Assembly (NCBI GenBank): GCA_032433765.1
Contig: JAVIAB010000159.1
Coordinates: 57,171,542-57,235,541 of the forward strand
Reading direction: 5' to 3'
Source of the DNA: Megaustenia siamemsis
Taxonomy: Eukaryota; Mollusca; Gastropoda; Stylommatophora; Ariophantidae
DNA length: 64,000 bases
Shown: one piece after another, positions 48,060 to 60,559 of the stretch
Layout of the letters: each line of letters begins with the position of its first letter
Position numbering within the stretch: the stretch's first letter is position 1
Translations under genes and position numbers: made by a program
The notes under the pieces: generated by a model
The model's database searches: none
Told to the model about the DNA's origin: nothing
Seen by the model: only the letters and a program-made list of their open reading frames with translations

Positions 48060-48635
48060 GACACGTGACCGAGTAATGATGGCAGCATTTCCCTGCACAA
48101 CCACACATGGCGACTGACTGTTCGATGTGTCCAAGGACAAGAAGACAGCGACGACAACGAAGACGATGATGATGTTTTAGATTTGATAACATTACTTGAA
48201 GAAAGTGTTTGTAACTCGAAGTTGATTCGAAATAATTGGCGGTCGCTATCATCATCATGTGCTGCTCTGAGGTTCAAAGATAACAGAAGCTACTTGTCCT
48301 CGCTGACGCCAATCTTCAGAATACATGCATCTATCACACGAGACAATTTACAACCATTTATCTTCTACGTCCTGTCTGCTACTCAAGATTTTACAAAGAG
48401 CGTCTTCTATTTACAAAACATTAGAGCCATGACAAGAATCAGCATCATGTGCCATGTATTACATTACCAAACCATCCCGTTATTACATACTCCCATGTGT
48501 TTATCACAGATATCATGTGATGTTTCTCATCTGTTAAAGGCTTTGATGATGTTGAAGAGATCACATTGGGATGATGATGTTATCTTTACTCAAGTATCTT
48601 CACATAATGCACATGACGGTGACACCATCTTATAA
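48060..48635 (+). CDS. possible ORF with acidic run, unrecognised
   Basis: A plus-strand frame opens just after a stop near 48068 and stays open for about 185 codons to 48635. It contains the acidic run GQEDSDDNEDDDDVLDLITL, then SVCNSKLIRNNWRSLSSSCA and a His/Met-rich end. There is no ATG before the acidic part, so it would be an internal or terminal exon. I do not recognise a domain. AT-rich sequence follows. It may be chance; there is a CRE-like TGACGTCA at 47969. Confidence 0.3.
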
Positions 48636-48650
48636 AATAATAAAAAAAAT

Positions 48651-49205
48651 ATATTGCAGCAAACACATGATGATGGTGTATCAACTCTGATGAAACTATT
48701 GTGGTGATAATGCAGTCGCAATATTCGGTTCACGGGGAAAAAAAAAAACAAACATCGCAGACACATTTTACAACGTTGACATTTTCTGTCGATGACATTT
48801 TCTGGCGATGATTTTTATGTCGATGTTTTTTTTTTTTCCGCGATGGTTTTTTATCCGGTTCCGATGATATTCCAACGAGCATAGTTTGCTAATTGTCTAA
48901 AAAGGCCATGGCTATTTCACAAGTATTTTTGAAACACTGGCATGACCTTCTGTTGAAGATGAAGTTCAAAATTGTAAAGAAATAGAAACATGAAATCTTG
49001 CTAAAATGACCCAGCCGTTGTTAAAATATCCAGACATGTATGTAATGTTGAAACATTTGATGATGTTGTATATATGACATGGTTATGATTATTAGTACAT
49101 TCCACACTGATCACACGATGATAATTTTAATTTTAATTATCAAGTGATTGTGACAAAATGACACGGGATGACACGAAATATCATGTCTTTTTTTCCAAAT
49201 GTGTG
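48651..49205. other. unrecognised sequence
   Basis: AT-rich, with GATG-rich irregular repeats. No gene supported. Confidence 0.4.
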
Positions 49206-49403
49206 TCAAAGTGTGATATTTGTTTTATTTACGAGTGTAAAAGTCTGAAACATGATGATGATGGCAACATTTATATTGGAGTTATATTTTAAAAGTTGTA
49301 GAAATCGGACTATAACAGTTCCAACTTTTTTTGATAATATAATGGAGATGATAGAAAAAGGAGAATCTATTCTATATTGTGTAGTGTGATAGATGTAAGC
49401 AGA

Positions 49404-49505
49404 GTTAACTACCTTGAAGAGAGGCGTCAACAGGTGCGAGTAGGCTTTGTCACTGATAACATCAGAGCAAGATACGATGATGATAATGATCGTGAAGTTT
49501 ATCAT
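49404..49505 (-). CDS. weak candidate signal-peptide exon
   Basis: Minus strand: MINFTIIIIIVSCSDVIS then DKAYSHLLTPLFK followed by a GTAGTT donor-like site. The hydrophobic start resembles a leader peptide. No partner exon is identified and the donor is poor. Confidence 0.2.
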
Positions 49506-49654
49506 CTTTTCTTGAGTTGAAACTGTTGCTTCCAGCAAGTTCTTTTACAATCGTTATCCTCGTCTTCATCGTCGTCTCACGGCACTTTTTTCTTTAACAA
49601 ACCAGCCAGCCAGCGGCAAACACGTAGTTTGTCATTGACGAGGAAAACAAGAAA

Positions 49655-49770
49655 CGTTTTCCCCCTAACTCGGTCACGGAGCGAGGGCCACGCACTTACT
49701 TCCCTAACTCGGTCACGGAGCAAAGAGCCACGCCCTTACTTCCCTAACTCAGTCACGGAGACAGACAGAG
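49655..49770. repeat. about 40-bp tandem repeat, 3 copies
   Basis: CCCTAACTCGGTCACGGAGC with GCCACGC and ACTT repeats three times. Possibly an old direct repeat; no gene. Confidence 0.8.
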
Positions 49771-50289
49771 CCACGCCACTACTCTCACATTCCTTCTGCA
49801 ACTGTTTTCTGCAAGCTCAGTAAAAAAAAAAAAACTGCCGAGCATTCAATATTTCTGTACTTGCACAAACAGCATTATTTTATGAAATATTCTAGAGCCA
49901 AGAACACTTGACATAATGAAGGAAGTGATGTTGTTCTGTGACATTTCTTTGCTCTAGTGTTGTTGCAATGATTGTCATGACACAGCAATGTTTGAGAAAG
50001 GCGATAATTCCCATTAAAAGTTCCAGTTGGAATCCCATTCCTCCGCTCAGCCGCAGTTCGCTGAGTCCGTTCATCTAATCGGTATTAGCACGAGGACACA
50101 CTCTCACTTCCATGTTTACCAGGCGTAGAATAGTTGTGTTCATGTTATCGTTTACGTTAATACATACGTATATGTTATTTTGTTGTGTTAAAACTAAATG
50201 CAAAAATTGTATTACGCTTTTAATTTTCCATAGCCTCTTTGGATACCTTTTCTTTAGTCAGTAAGTTGGCATTTATTTATACTATTGTT
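49771..50289. other. unrecognised sequence
   Basis: A 60-residue minus-strand open frame only. Nothing recognised. Confidence 0.35.
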
Positions 50290-50566
50290 ACATCAATCCA
50301 CTAACTTACCTCCCCATAACTTCTTACTACCGATATACCTACCCCAACCTACTACCTACCTAATTGCTACATATTACTTACCTAATTACTAACATACAAC
50401 TTACCTACCCACCTATCTACCGACCTACATGTCTACTATTTATTATCTACGTACTGCATACATACTACTTACATCCGTACGCACCAACATATCAATCTAT
50501 CTTCTACCTACCTACTACCTACCTATCTACTTACTACCTATCAACATAATACCTAACTAACAACAT

Positions 50567-51297
50567 CATCATCAAGTGCCGGGCCTACTGGCAAGCCATT
50601 CTCTTAAGCTGTCTGTTATTTTTTCTCTTTGCTTCCCTATATCTCTTCGTCCCTCAATGTTTCCAGATGTTACAGTGTATCACAGTAGTTCTCTTCTCAT
50701 TACATGGCCAACAAATGATGATTGTTTCTTCCTAATATTGGACATTAGCTCTCTTTTTGCTTTGACCGCTGTCAGAACATCTTCATTTATTTTTAGCTGT
50801 CCATGGTACTCTAAACATTCTTCTGTAAAACCACATTTCTACAGACTCCAGTGATTGTCTTGTCTGTTGTCCTATTGTCCATGATTCGCATCTATTATGT
50901 TAAGACTGGCTCTACGTAATATTTAAGAACTATTTTTCTTGTTTGTATTGTCAAAAATGGATTGCATAGTATCTTTCTAATTTTATTGGGGAACGCCGCA
51001 TTTGCCTGAGCCATTCTGCATCTCACATCTTTTGTACATCTTCCGTTTGCAGTTCCCAAATATTTAAATGAATTTACCTGTTTTAATATTGTTCCACTTG
51101 TCTTTATTTTGCACTGAGGTGATGTCTTTTTCTTTGTTGTTACCATTACCTCTGTCTTTTTGCTATTAAGGCTGAGTCCTTTATTTTTCCTTTCTTTCAC
51201 TATAATGTCGAACATTTCTTGTAACTCATTTTCACTCTTAGCGATTAAGACTGTAGCATCAGCATACCTTAGATTATTTATATTATGACCTCCAATT
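50567..51297 (-). mobile_element. LINE 3' half (group B) with 12-bp TSD
   Basis: Minus strand: NNLRYADATVLIAKSENE near 51280, then GLSLNSKKTEVM, VNSFKYLGT, IRKILCNPFLTIQTRK and the 3' end AAGTGCCGGGC with a (GAT)n tail at 50567. AACTAACAACAT flanks it (50555-50566 and 51298-51309). A small deletion follows FKYLGT. It entered the TACC tract recently enough for a perfect duplication. Confidence 0.92.
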
Positions 51298-52137
51298 AAC
51301 TAACAACATACCTGCCTAAAAATATACCTACCTATACTAGCCCAGATATATGCCTAACGTCTACTTATCTAGCTATTGCCTAAATAGTGGAACCTACCTA
51401 CCTACCTACCTATCTACCTAATTGGCTACTACTTAAATACCTAACCAGATGCTACCTACCTACTAACCTACAAACCTATCTACCAACAATCGACCTACCT
51501 ACTACCTAACTACCTACCAATCTCCATTGCTGCTTCTTACCTATCTACTAATTACATACTTAGTCACTTACTACCTATATATATATATATATATACATAC
51601 TACCTACCTACCTACCTCCTACCTATTTACCTACCTGTTATCTTACTACCCACTTACTTTATACATACCCACCAAACAACATACTACTAACTTCCCTGCT
51701 TATATACCTATCACCTTCAACAACTTACCCAACTATCCAACTACTTACTCCCTACCTACTACCTACCATCTACTGTTTTCCGACTTACCTACAAACCTAA
51801 TTCCCTACCTGCCTATTTGACTACCTACCTACGTGCATAGCTACCTGTAACCATATCTACTGCATACTTATCTAACCTAACTACCAATCCATTACCTACC
51901 TACCTACCGTTCTAGCTGTGTTCATGTTATCTACCTTCTGCTTGCACACCTAATTCCTACCACATACCTACCTAGCTGACTACCAACCTACATACATATT
52001 TACTGATATACTACGTATCATTCAACTAACTACCTATCGAGTACCTACCTACGACATAAACACGCATATAGCTATTTCCTGCTTACCAAGCTACCTATCG
52101 CCCTAGGTGCATACATCTTATTAGTACTACTTGCATA

Positions 52138-52505
52138 AGTAAAGTAAGTAAAGTACCCCCCGTCACGCCGAGTGGCGTATAGGGAAATATGGTGTTAGTG
52201 ACCCTATATTTTACAGACCTTCAGCACATGATTTTTGGGGTAATGTGGTCGGTATTACGCCCGTGCTGCTTTTACTTTCCCAGAAAAAATCCGGTACCCA
52301 TTTAAGGCTGGGTGAACCCGGAGCCGTCGGTTGGGATCGAACCCTACCCCTTGTCCGTAGTAGTCCAGTTCACTAACCACTGAGCTATCGCGGCTCCTAC
52401 TAATTTTTAGGGAATTAGTAAAACCCAGGTGTCCTCGCCAGGGTACGAACCCCGGCTGTTGCCGTGGTAAGCCAACCGCCTATCGATTGCGCTAACCGGA
52501 CACCC
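52138..52505 (-). mobile_element. dimeric tRNA-SINE with 12-bp TSD
   Basis: On the minus strand the 5' part (52505 to about 52405) is one tRNA-like unit: GGGTGTCCGGTTAGCGCAAT with B box GGTTCGTACCC. An A/T-rich joint follows. Then comes a second unit, GGAGCCGCGATAGCTCAGTG with B box GGTTCGATCCC, identical in type to the SINE at 22133, and a (TTTAC)n tail. ACTACTTGCATA flanks the whole (52126-52137 and 52506-52517), so the two parts moved together. Confidence 0.9.
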
Positions 52506-54048
52506 ACTACTTGCATACCTACCCGCTAACTACCTACCAATTCACCTTCCTACTCTCTTGCCTATTGCATACTTACTTACTTACTAACACAGTACGTAAT
52601 ACTAACCCAGTATCTATCAACTAACTTATCGTACTACCAATTTACTACCTGTTACCTAGTTACATAAAAACGTAATACCTAACTACGTATTATTAAACTA
52701 CTACCTACCTACCTAATTATCTTACTACCTATATTTTACACACCTGCTATCTATCTACTTGCTGAATTGCACCCATATCACACGACCTGCCACACTACAC
52801 ACGCACCTACTTACTTATTCAACTAATTGGCCATTCACTTTTCTACTAATCTACTCATATAAACCCATCCACTTACCCAAGTTCCTTACTAGCTACCTAA
52901 ATACCTAACCACCTTCCTGAGTATCTTCAATTCTACATAAAAGACCACCTACTCTACTACCCACCTATTAACTATCAAAAACAACTTTCCCTCTTAAGAT
53001 GTGCAGGACAGCCACATACATAATCTATGCTTCAAAATGATCCACTTACCAAAATGTCAATCCCATCTGCTCTACAACCTATTTAACCACTCGCTTGCTA
53101 ACCTCTCCATCCATCTACTCATACATTTAGCTACCTACCTAGCTACACATTTGTTTACAAACCATTTATGTAACATTTAGCCTATCCAACAATACATCAA
53201 TCCACTCATCCACATACATAAACTTATATTTTGTTTCCTACCTGCATATCTATCTACCTACTTACTTAACTAAATATGTTACTAGTCAATCTACTTACTT
53301 TACTTACCAATCAGTACTAGTATTTCATGTACCTTTAAATACCCAACCTGAATACGTACATAAATATATACATACCTACCTACCCGCCTACAAAGCTACC
53401 TACATACATACCTACCTGCCTAATTATATACCTACCTACCCACTTACCTATATGTACACCTAGTTTTCCTTTCACCAACTCACCTACCGTATCTATCTAA
53501 CCTTCATAAACCTCATAAACACCTTCACCAGTCTGCCTACCTACATGCTTAGCTATCTTCCTACTTGCACACACACAAATATGTATATATACACAAACAT
53601 ACGCCTACCTATCTATCTGTTTAACTCCCTTCCTATCTAGCCTCCTACGTATTTACATAACCTACCTACCGAAGTATAAAATCTAATAAATCAACATACT
53701 TACGATCCTACCTATCTTTCTCTCTACTTACCTACCAACCTAACTGTCAAATCTACATAACCTGCCTACAAAGTTTCCTAGCAACTGGTCATACCTACCG
53801 AACCTTTACCTACGTAGTACATATCTACCTACCTACTTACCTTACTCAATACGTACCCATCCCTTTTCCTACCTGTCATTCACATGCCTACCTATCTCAT
53901 AAAACATCCGACACATTCTATGTACCAACTTAACCTACCGACTTATTTATCTAGCTGGTTACTTACTTGCCTTGCTTGACTGCCTTACTAAAACACCTGC
54001 CTGTCTACCTCACCTGCCTTGCACGGCTACCTAATCTAGGTAAAAAAC

Positions 54049-55144
<1,096 letters not shown>

Positions 55145-56068
55145 GTGATTATATCTGTCGGTATGTATGTCTGTGTGTAAATATGTCTATCCATCATTGC
55201 CTCTGATTTTCCAACAGCTGGCCCCTCTGTCTACACCTCTAACTATATCCCTAGCTACCTACCTATCATTCTGCCTATTACCATACCCAGCCATATCAAC
55301 TCTGTAATTGTGCGACATTGATTGCCTACCCTTGTGGTTGAAAGTAGACACACCTTCTTCTATATCCGTTATGTAAAAACATTATCTTCAACCTACCTTT
55401 ATTGTCTTTTATATTTTGATCTATTTACTCATTGCATACGCATTATTTGTCACAGTGTACGAATTCCGTCGTACTGTAAACATCAATATGATAATAGCAG
55501 ACAATCAGCGCCCCAATGTGTAGGTTTGTATCAAATGTTCTATTTTTTGTTTAAAAATGTTTCGATCAGCGACAATCAGCCTAGTCATTCAGATGTCTAT
55601 AACAAAAGCTGTATTTCTTGTTCTAAACTTCGGTGAAAGACCGCCACTTATTACTTGCCTCTAGATATTAGTTGCTCAACTTTTTAAATCAGTTTTTCAG
55701 TTTGTTTGCTTGCTTGCTTACGTTCACCCGATGACTAAAGTATTCTAGAATATTCGAAGACTATATAATTCCTCTTCGTCATCCGCCCTTAAAAAGGACG
55801 TTAAGTGGACGTGTCTGCGTTGTTTTGTGGTTTGCAGTATAACTGTTATATTTGCGCCTTTCGGCCCAACACATCCGACTTCAGCACGACATTTTTTGAG
55901 TACCGGGTTGTCTTCCCTCTTCGATCCCTGCTCGCTTGGTCAGACTAGACTGGTTAGTCTGTTACTGGAGTCACCACGGAGAAGTGGAGCAGGATCTGGA
56001 TGGTTTTGGCTCACCGATCCTGGCGTAAGCCATCAGCTGTGGGTCGCTGACAACGTCCAGCTCATGTG
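55145..56068. other. unrecognised sequence
   Basis: Open frames at 55322-55636 and 55827-56168 have no motif. Confidence 0.4.
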
Positions 56069-56096
56069 CTGGGAGGCGTGCCTCCCAGTTTTTTTT
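56069..56096 (+). terminator. hairpin followed by T8 (pol III-like end)
   Basis: CTGGGAGGC at 56069-56077 and its exact complement GCCTCCCAG at 56080-56088 make a 9-bp stem, directly followed by eight Ts. RNA polymerase III stops at T runs, so a small RNA or SINE could end here. No upstream A/B box is clear. Confidence 0.4.
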
Positions 56097-56117
56097 GATA
56101 ATTGTTTTCTTTTTTCT

Positions 56118-56310
56118 TTCCAACCTGTAACAGTTTACGTTTTGTACTTGTTGATACTTTCGTTCTAGTTTAGTTTGCCACTTCGTTAATTTTCTAAACG
56201 ATTAGATGACTGTTATTTTAAATCATCAGTAATTGAGTTTCCTTATGTCTCTATCTTATTAATGCAGTGTGTTTACACATAACATATTTCTTAATTTAAA
56301 GTATTCAGTA
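56118..56310 (+). repeat. dispersed repeat, partner at 20340-20530
   Basis: Same order of blocks as the 20.3 kb copy (AACAGTTTACGTTTTGTA, ATGACTGTTATTTTAAAT, TGTTTACACATAACATAT). Identity unknown. Confidence 0.65.
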
Positions 56311-56344
56311 AAAAGATTTGTTTGGAATTCTCTTATTTATCAGT

Positions 56345-57095
56345 TGCTACAGATGCAAACTATCATTCAATTTCCTGTTGTATCAATGGCTACAGTTGCA
56401 GAAAACCCATTTAGTTTAATATTGTAAGGGTGGCTACAGTTGCAACAACCCATTATGAATCATATTCTACCGCTGGCTTCTGTTGCTATAGCCCATTTAC
56501 TTTCATTTTGTATTGGTGGCTACAGTTGCAACAACTCATCATGGCCATATTGCATCAGTGGCTATATTTGCAATAAACCATTAAGAATCATATTGTACCG
56601 CTGGCTTCTATTGCTATAGCCCATTTACTTTCATTTTGTGTTGGTGGCTACAGTTGCAATAACCCATCATGTTCATATTGTAACGGCGGCTACAGTTGCA
56701 ACAACTCATCATGGCCATATTGTATCGGTGGTTACAGTTGCTACAGCTCATCATGGTCATATTGTACCGGTGGCTACTTTTTCAACAACTCACCATGGTC
56801 ATATTGTATCGGAGGCTACAGTTGTAACAACTCATCATGGTCATATTGTGTCGATAGATAAATAGATAGTATCAGTGGCTACAGTTGCAACATCTCAACA
56901 CGGTCATATTGCATTAGTGGCTACAGTTGCAACAACTCATCAAGGTCACATTTTAAGGTGGCTACAGCTGCAGCTACAAACTCATTCGGTGACATATTGT
57001 ATCAGTGGATACAGTTGCTACAACTCATTCATTGACATTGGGTTTCAGTGGCTACAGTTGCAACAACTCATTCAGCCTCATATTGTATCAGTTGG
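56345..57095. repeat. about 42-bp tandem repeat, 17 copies
   Basis: The unit reads GGCTACAGTTGCAACAACTC then ATCATGGTCATATTGTATC. A 14-codon period keeps VATVATTHHGHIVS-type frames open briefly; length changes end them. Confidence 0.93.
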
Positions 57096-57149
57096 ATGTA
57101 CAGACTCGACTGACACCCCAGAAGCTATTTGGCAATTACTGATATAATT

Positions 57150-57605
57150 TAGCACTGCTGTTTCCATGTCACAACACGCCAAATGATATTTTTGTCTCCT
57201 TTATGATTCAACACGTTAACAAACATTGTTTTCTCCTCTCGCAAATTGATACGTCCAGGGACATTTTTGTCTTCTATAACAATTTGTTATGTCCAAGGAC
57301 ATTTTCAACTTGTCGGGTAATTTGATATGTCCAGGGACATTTTTGTCTTCTATAGCAATCTGCAATGTCCAATGGTATTTTTGTCTTCTCTTGTAATTTG
57401 ATGCGCCAATAGACATTGTTGTCTCATCTCAAAATTTGATGTCAGGAGATATTGTTGTCTCATCTCGTAATTTGATGTCAGGAGACATTGTTGTCTCATC
57501 TCGTAATTTGATATGACAAGAGACATTGTTGTATCATCTCGTAATTTGATATGTCAGGAGCCATTCTTGTCTCATTTCATAATTTGATATGCCAGGAGAC
57601 ATAAA
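57150..57605. repeat. 38-bp tandem repeat, left block
   Basis: The unit reads TTGTTGTCTCATCTCGTAAT then TTGATATGTCAGGAGACA. The same array continues at 59030-59345 beyond an interposed 1.4-kb segment. Confidence 0.93.
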
Positions 57606-57614
57606 ATAGCAGCT

Positions 57615-57830
57615 TATTTACATTCGAGCTATGGACTAAGCAATGTTTACTTTAAATACCACGATATATATTATTGCAGCGAGTTGGCAGATTTTTGAAA
57701 ATGTATTCAGGGGTTTGAACATAAATATTTGTTCACAGTTTGTTAACCTTCACTGTAGATAACGTCGTTAAATTGATAGCTTAGTTTCTGACCTTGGTTG
57801 CTAAGGACATAACTTGTGCAAACGGATGGC
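57615..57830 (+). pseudogene. decayed 5' flank and signal-peptide cassette
   Basis: Aligns with 16890-17095. The start ATG there is ATA here (about 57724). The leader reads IFVHSLLTFTVDNVVKLIA, a TAG, then FLTLVAKDITCANGW against MFVHSSLTITVDQVFILLAS and FATLEANDQTCADG. So the leader is broken. After CANGW the two loci stop matching. Confidence 0.65.
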
Positions 57831-58595
57831 ATTGGAAAGGATCATTTTGAATCTATGAAGTGGGCTCATTGTGTGTTTAACTCAAAAGCATATGTGCTTT
57901 TTAACCAAAGACTTTTTTTGGGACTCAATGAAGATATCCCCGATGGAAGAATAAATTGTACTATTAATCCCATAAATGATTCGCTTCCAGAGGTTTATGA
58001 TGTAAACAAAGCAGTTTTGTCATTGCAAGTGAATAATGTCCACACCTATAATTGGTCAGGATTGGGTAGCAGCAGCAGCTTTATAGCGAACACAGAAAAC
58101 ATCACAGGATTGTGCTGTTCTGAAACAGCTATGCCATGCTACCCTAGAATTGCCTTTAATGGGATTACTGTGACCACAAACCACGCTCCATGTGTGTGCC
58201 ACATATTTACACCACAGAAAGAAATTCTGAATATAACAACATCATGTGCCTTCTGTGATATTAATGACCACAGACCAGGAGCCTCCAGTATGATTGATAC
58301 AACTGTTGCACCAAGCACTTCATCAGCAAAGCCATATCTAAGGAATGTTCATCTGACATTGTTCTTGAATGATGTCCAAGATAATGAGACATCAGAATTG
58401 TGTGGCGGCAGCTACAAGAAGGGAGCGGAGAACATCATCAATTGTGTTTTTACTAACTACAGGTCATGTGGCTTCTGTTGGATTGGAAATGATAACTTAC
58501 CACCACAGTGTGTCTATATGTTTGGAATTGGAGTCATCAATGATGGCCTAACATCATCAGGTGCTGCGACGATCATCTTTTTCGGGAGGACGTAA
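57813..58595 (+). CDS. unrecognised secreted-type ORF
   Basis: About 260 open codons; the first ATG in frame is at 57855. It is rich in Cys and N-glycosylation sites: NCTINPINDS, HTYNWSGLGS, ENITGLCCSET, EILNITTSCAFCDI, CGFCWIGNDN and CVYMFGIGVINDG. A Ser/Thr-rich link (TTVAPSTSS) sits in the middle. No transmembrane segment is clear. This suggests an extracellular protein, but I know no family. The frame before 57813 is closed, and the nearby leader cassette is out of frame and broken. A related dead fragment lies at 12.0-12.3 kb. It could be a pseudogene with a surviving frame. Confidence 0.5.
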   Translation, partial: LVQTDGIGKDHFESMKWAHCVFNSKAYVLFNQRLFLGLNEDIPDGRINCTINPINDSLPEVYDVNKAVLSLQVNNVHTYNWSGLGSSSSFIANTENITGLCCSETAMPCYPRIAFNGITVTTNHAPCVCHIFTPQKEILNITTSCAFCDINDHRPGASSMIDTTVAPSTSSAKPYLRNVHLTLFLNDVQDNETSELCGGSYKKGAENIINCVFTNYRSCGFCWIGNDNLPPQCVYMFGIGVINDGLTSSGAATIIFFGRT

Positions 58596-58760
58596 ACTCC
58601 CATGGTGTATGGTGGATAGGCGGCGGGAACCATTGAGGGCTATGTCTGAAAAGTGTTCCTTCTTGCAGTTTCCTCATATTCCAAGTCCGGCTTGTTGCAG
58701 GAGCTACTGAGTTAAGTGCTCTGTGCACACCGTGAGCTGTGTGTCTCATCCGTTTTGATC
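58596..58760 (+). repeat. 3' flank shared with 11991-12130
   Basis: GAGGGCTATGTCTGAAAAGT, CAGGAGCTACTGAGTTAAGT and CACCGTGAGCTGTGTGTCTC match the complement of the 12 kb locus. So ORF end and 3' flank were duplicated together. Confidence 0.75.
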
Positions 58761-59029
58761 CTGCTTCGTTATAGCCCGCTTGTTTGCGATGAAGGATGAT
58801 ATCTTATGACGGGGAACAGTTGGCTGTGTTCACTTTCTGCGCGGTTTCGCCTTATGTCTTTTGGCGTGTGCTGAGACTGCTGCGATGGGGACTACAGTTA
58901 CCTTTCTTTGTTTGGGAGATGAGTTAGTAATTCGGATGATTCCACTGGCACGGGCGGTTGAGCTATTATGTATTTTAATTCGTTTGCTGTGAGACCGAGG
59001 CCTTCCATAACCAATAACCAATAATTGTT
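58761..59029. other. unrecognised sequence
   Basis: A 77-residue minus-strand frame (58830-59063) lacks motifs. Confidence 0.35.
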
Positions 59030-59345
59030 GTATCATCTCGTAATTTGATATGTCAGGAGACATTCTTGTCTCATTTCATAATTTGATATGCCAGGAGACA
59101 TTGTTGTATCATCTCGTAATTTGATATGTCAGGAGACATTCTTGTCTCATTTCATAATTTGATATGTCAGGAGACATTGTTGTATCATCTCGTAATTTGA
59201 TATGTCAGGAGACATTGTTGTATCATCTCGTAATTTGATATGTCAGGAGACATTCTTGTCTCATTTCATAATTTGATATGTCAGGAGACATTATTGTCTC
59301 ATCTCATAATTTGATATGTCAGGAGACATTGTTGACTCATCTTGC
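59030..59345. repeat. 38-bp tandem repeat, right block
   Basis: Continuation of the 57150 array: about eight units of the GATATGTCAGGAGACATT type. Confidence 0.93.
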
Positions 59346-59632
59346 AATTTTATACCTCAAGGTGAATGTTTGTCTACCGTCGTGAATTTCAACCATGCCA
59401 CCTTATTTAGAGAAAGTCAGTTGTTTGAGCTGTGCATCCAGGCTGTCAAATCTTTCTATATTTTGTTCTTGTGTTAATTTGTCTCTCTTGTAAGTTTGTG
59501 TTAACTCAACATTGTATTTATTTGTTGGAGAGTCGGTTGCTTGATATTGTGTCTAAATTAAATGTGGACCTCGATCATTGAAGTAGTTAGACCTCCTGTG
59601 TGATGATCAAGAGCAGAGGGATGCAAATGACA
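59346..59632. other. unrecognised sequence
   Basis: No feature recognised. Confidence 0.35.
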
Positions 59633-59770
59633 AACTCTCTGGGTGTCGTCCTACAGCTGCAGCTAATTATCCTGACATTGAAGTCAGTAGCCTCACAGAC
59701 AAGGCGATGATACACTCTCTGGGTGTCGTCCTACAGCTGCAGCTAATAATCCTGACATTGAAGTCATGAA
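59633..59770. repeat. 78-bp direct duplication
   Basis: CTCTCTGGGTGTCGTCCTAC then AGCTGCAGCTAAT and CCTGACATTGAAGTCA occur twice, 78 bp apart. Confidence 0.9.
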
Positions 59771-59849
59771 GACTGAAGATATATCTAATCAAAATTGTTC
59801 ATCTGTTTACTTAGCTGCAGTCCTGTGTTGTTGTAGATGAAGCTGGTGG

Positions 59850-60530
59850 TCGTTCATCTGTTCATTTAGTTTCTGTCTTTTGATATTTTATCTACTATTA
59901 CTTATAATATATCCTAGGTAGTTGTAGCTTTGAACTGCCTCCAACTTTTATACATATTTATAGGTTTTGAGTTGTATCCTTGTCTATGATCATATATTTA
60001 GTCCTTTTGATATTCATATATAATCCATATTTTTTTGCATGTCATGTTTATTTCATTAAGTAATTGTTGTAGATCTTCGGGATTTTGTGCTGGTAATCAA
60101 CATGTCTTAAGTTGTTTATTATCTTTCCATTAATGGCTGGGCATCTCTGTGATGGTTCTAAAGATGTTGCTCAGTGTTTAGAATGAACAAGTTTGGTGAT
60201 AGGATACACCATTGCACTACTCCTCTCTTTATCCCAATCGGTGCAGAATTCAATTTGTATATGTTATTATTGCTGTTTCCTTCTAGTATAAATTACATAT
60301 TATTCGTATGTCTGTGTCATCTAGATGTATATCTTTTAGGCAGTCTATAAGTTGTTTATGGTGTATTCTATCAAAAGCGTTGTTGTAGACTATGAAGCAG
60401 GAATATATTGCTTTGTTTACTTCTATGTACTTTTCTATTAACGTCCTTGAGCAGAATATGGCTTCTTTAGTCCATTTGTTTTTCCTAAATCAAAATTGTT
60501 GTTCTTCTAATTCCATATTGTTTTTATTAT
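59850..60530 (-). mobile_element. LINE RT fragment (group A)
   Basis: Minus strand: NKWTKEAIFCSRTLIEKYIE, VYNNAFDRIHHKQLIDCLKD (motif A), then ITEMPSH, INMTCKKYGLYMNIKRTKYM and LQLPRIYYK. Motif order is normal but stops abound. Confidence 0.78.
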
Positions 60531-60559
60531 GATTTATTCCTTGTATAACTTTAAGCTAA

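Larger units (their letters stand above)
50290..53960. repeat. degenerate (CTAC/TACC)n tract, 3.7 kb
   Basis: The plus strand is dominated by CTACCTACC-type tetramers with much substitution and is poor in G. It is interrupted by the LINE at 50567-51297 and the SINE at 52138-52505. It leads into the pure CTAT block. This looks like an ageing microsatellite. Confidence 0.9.
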
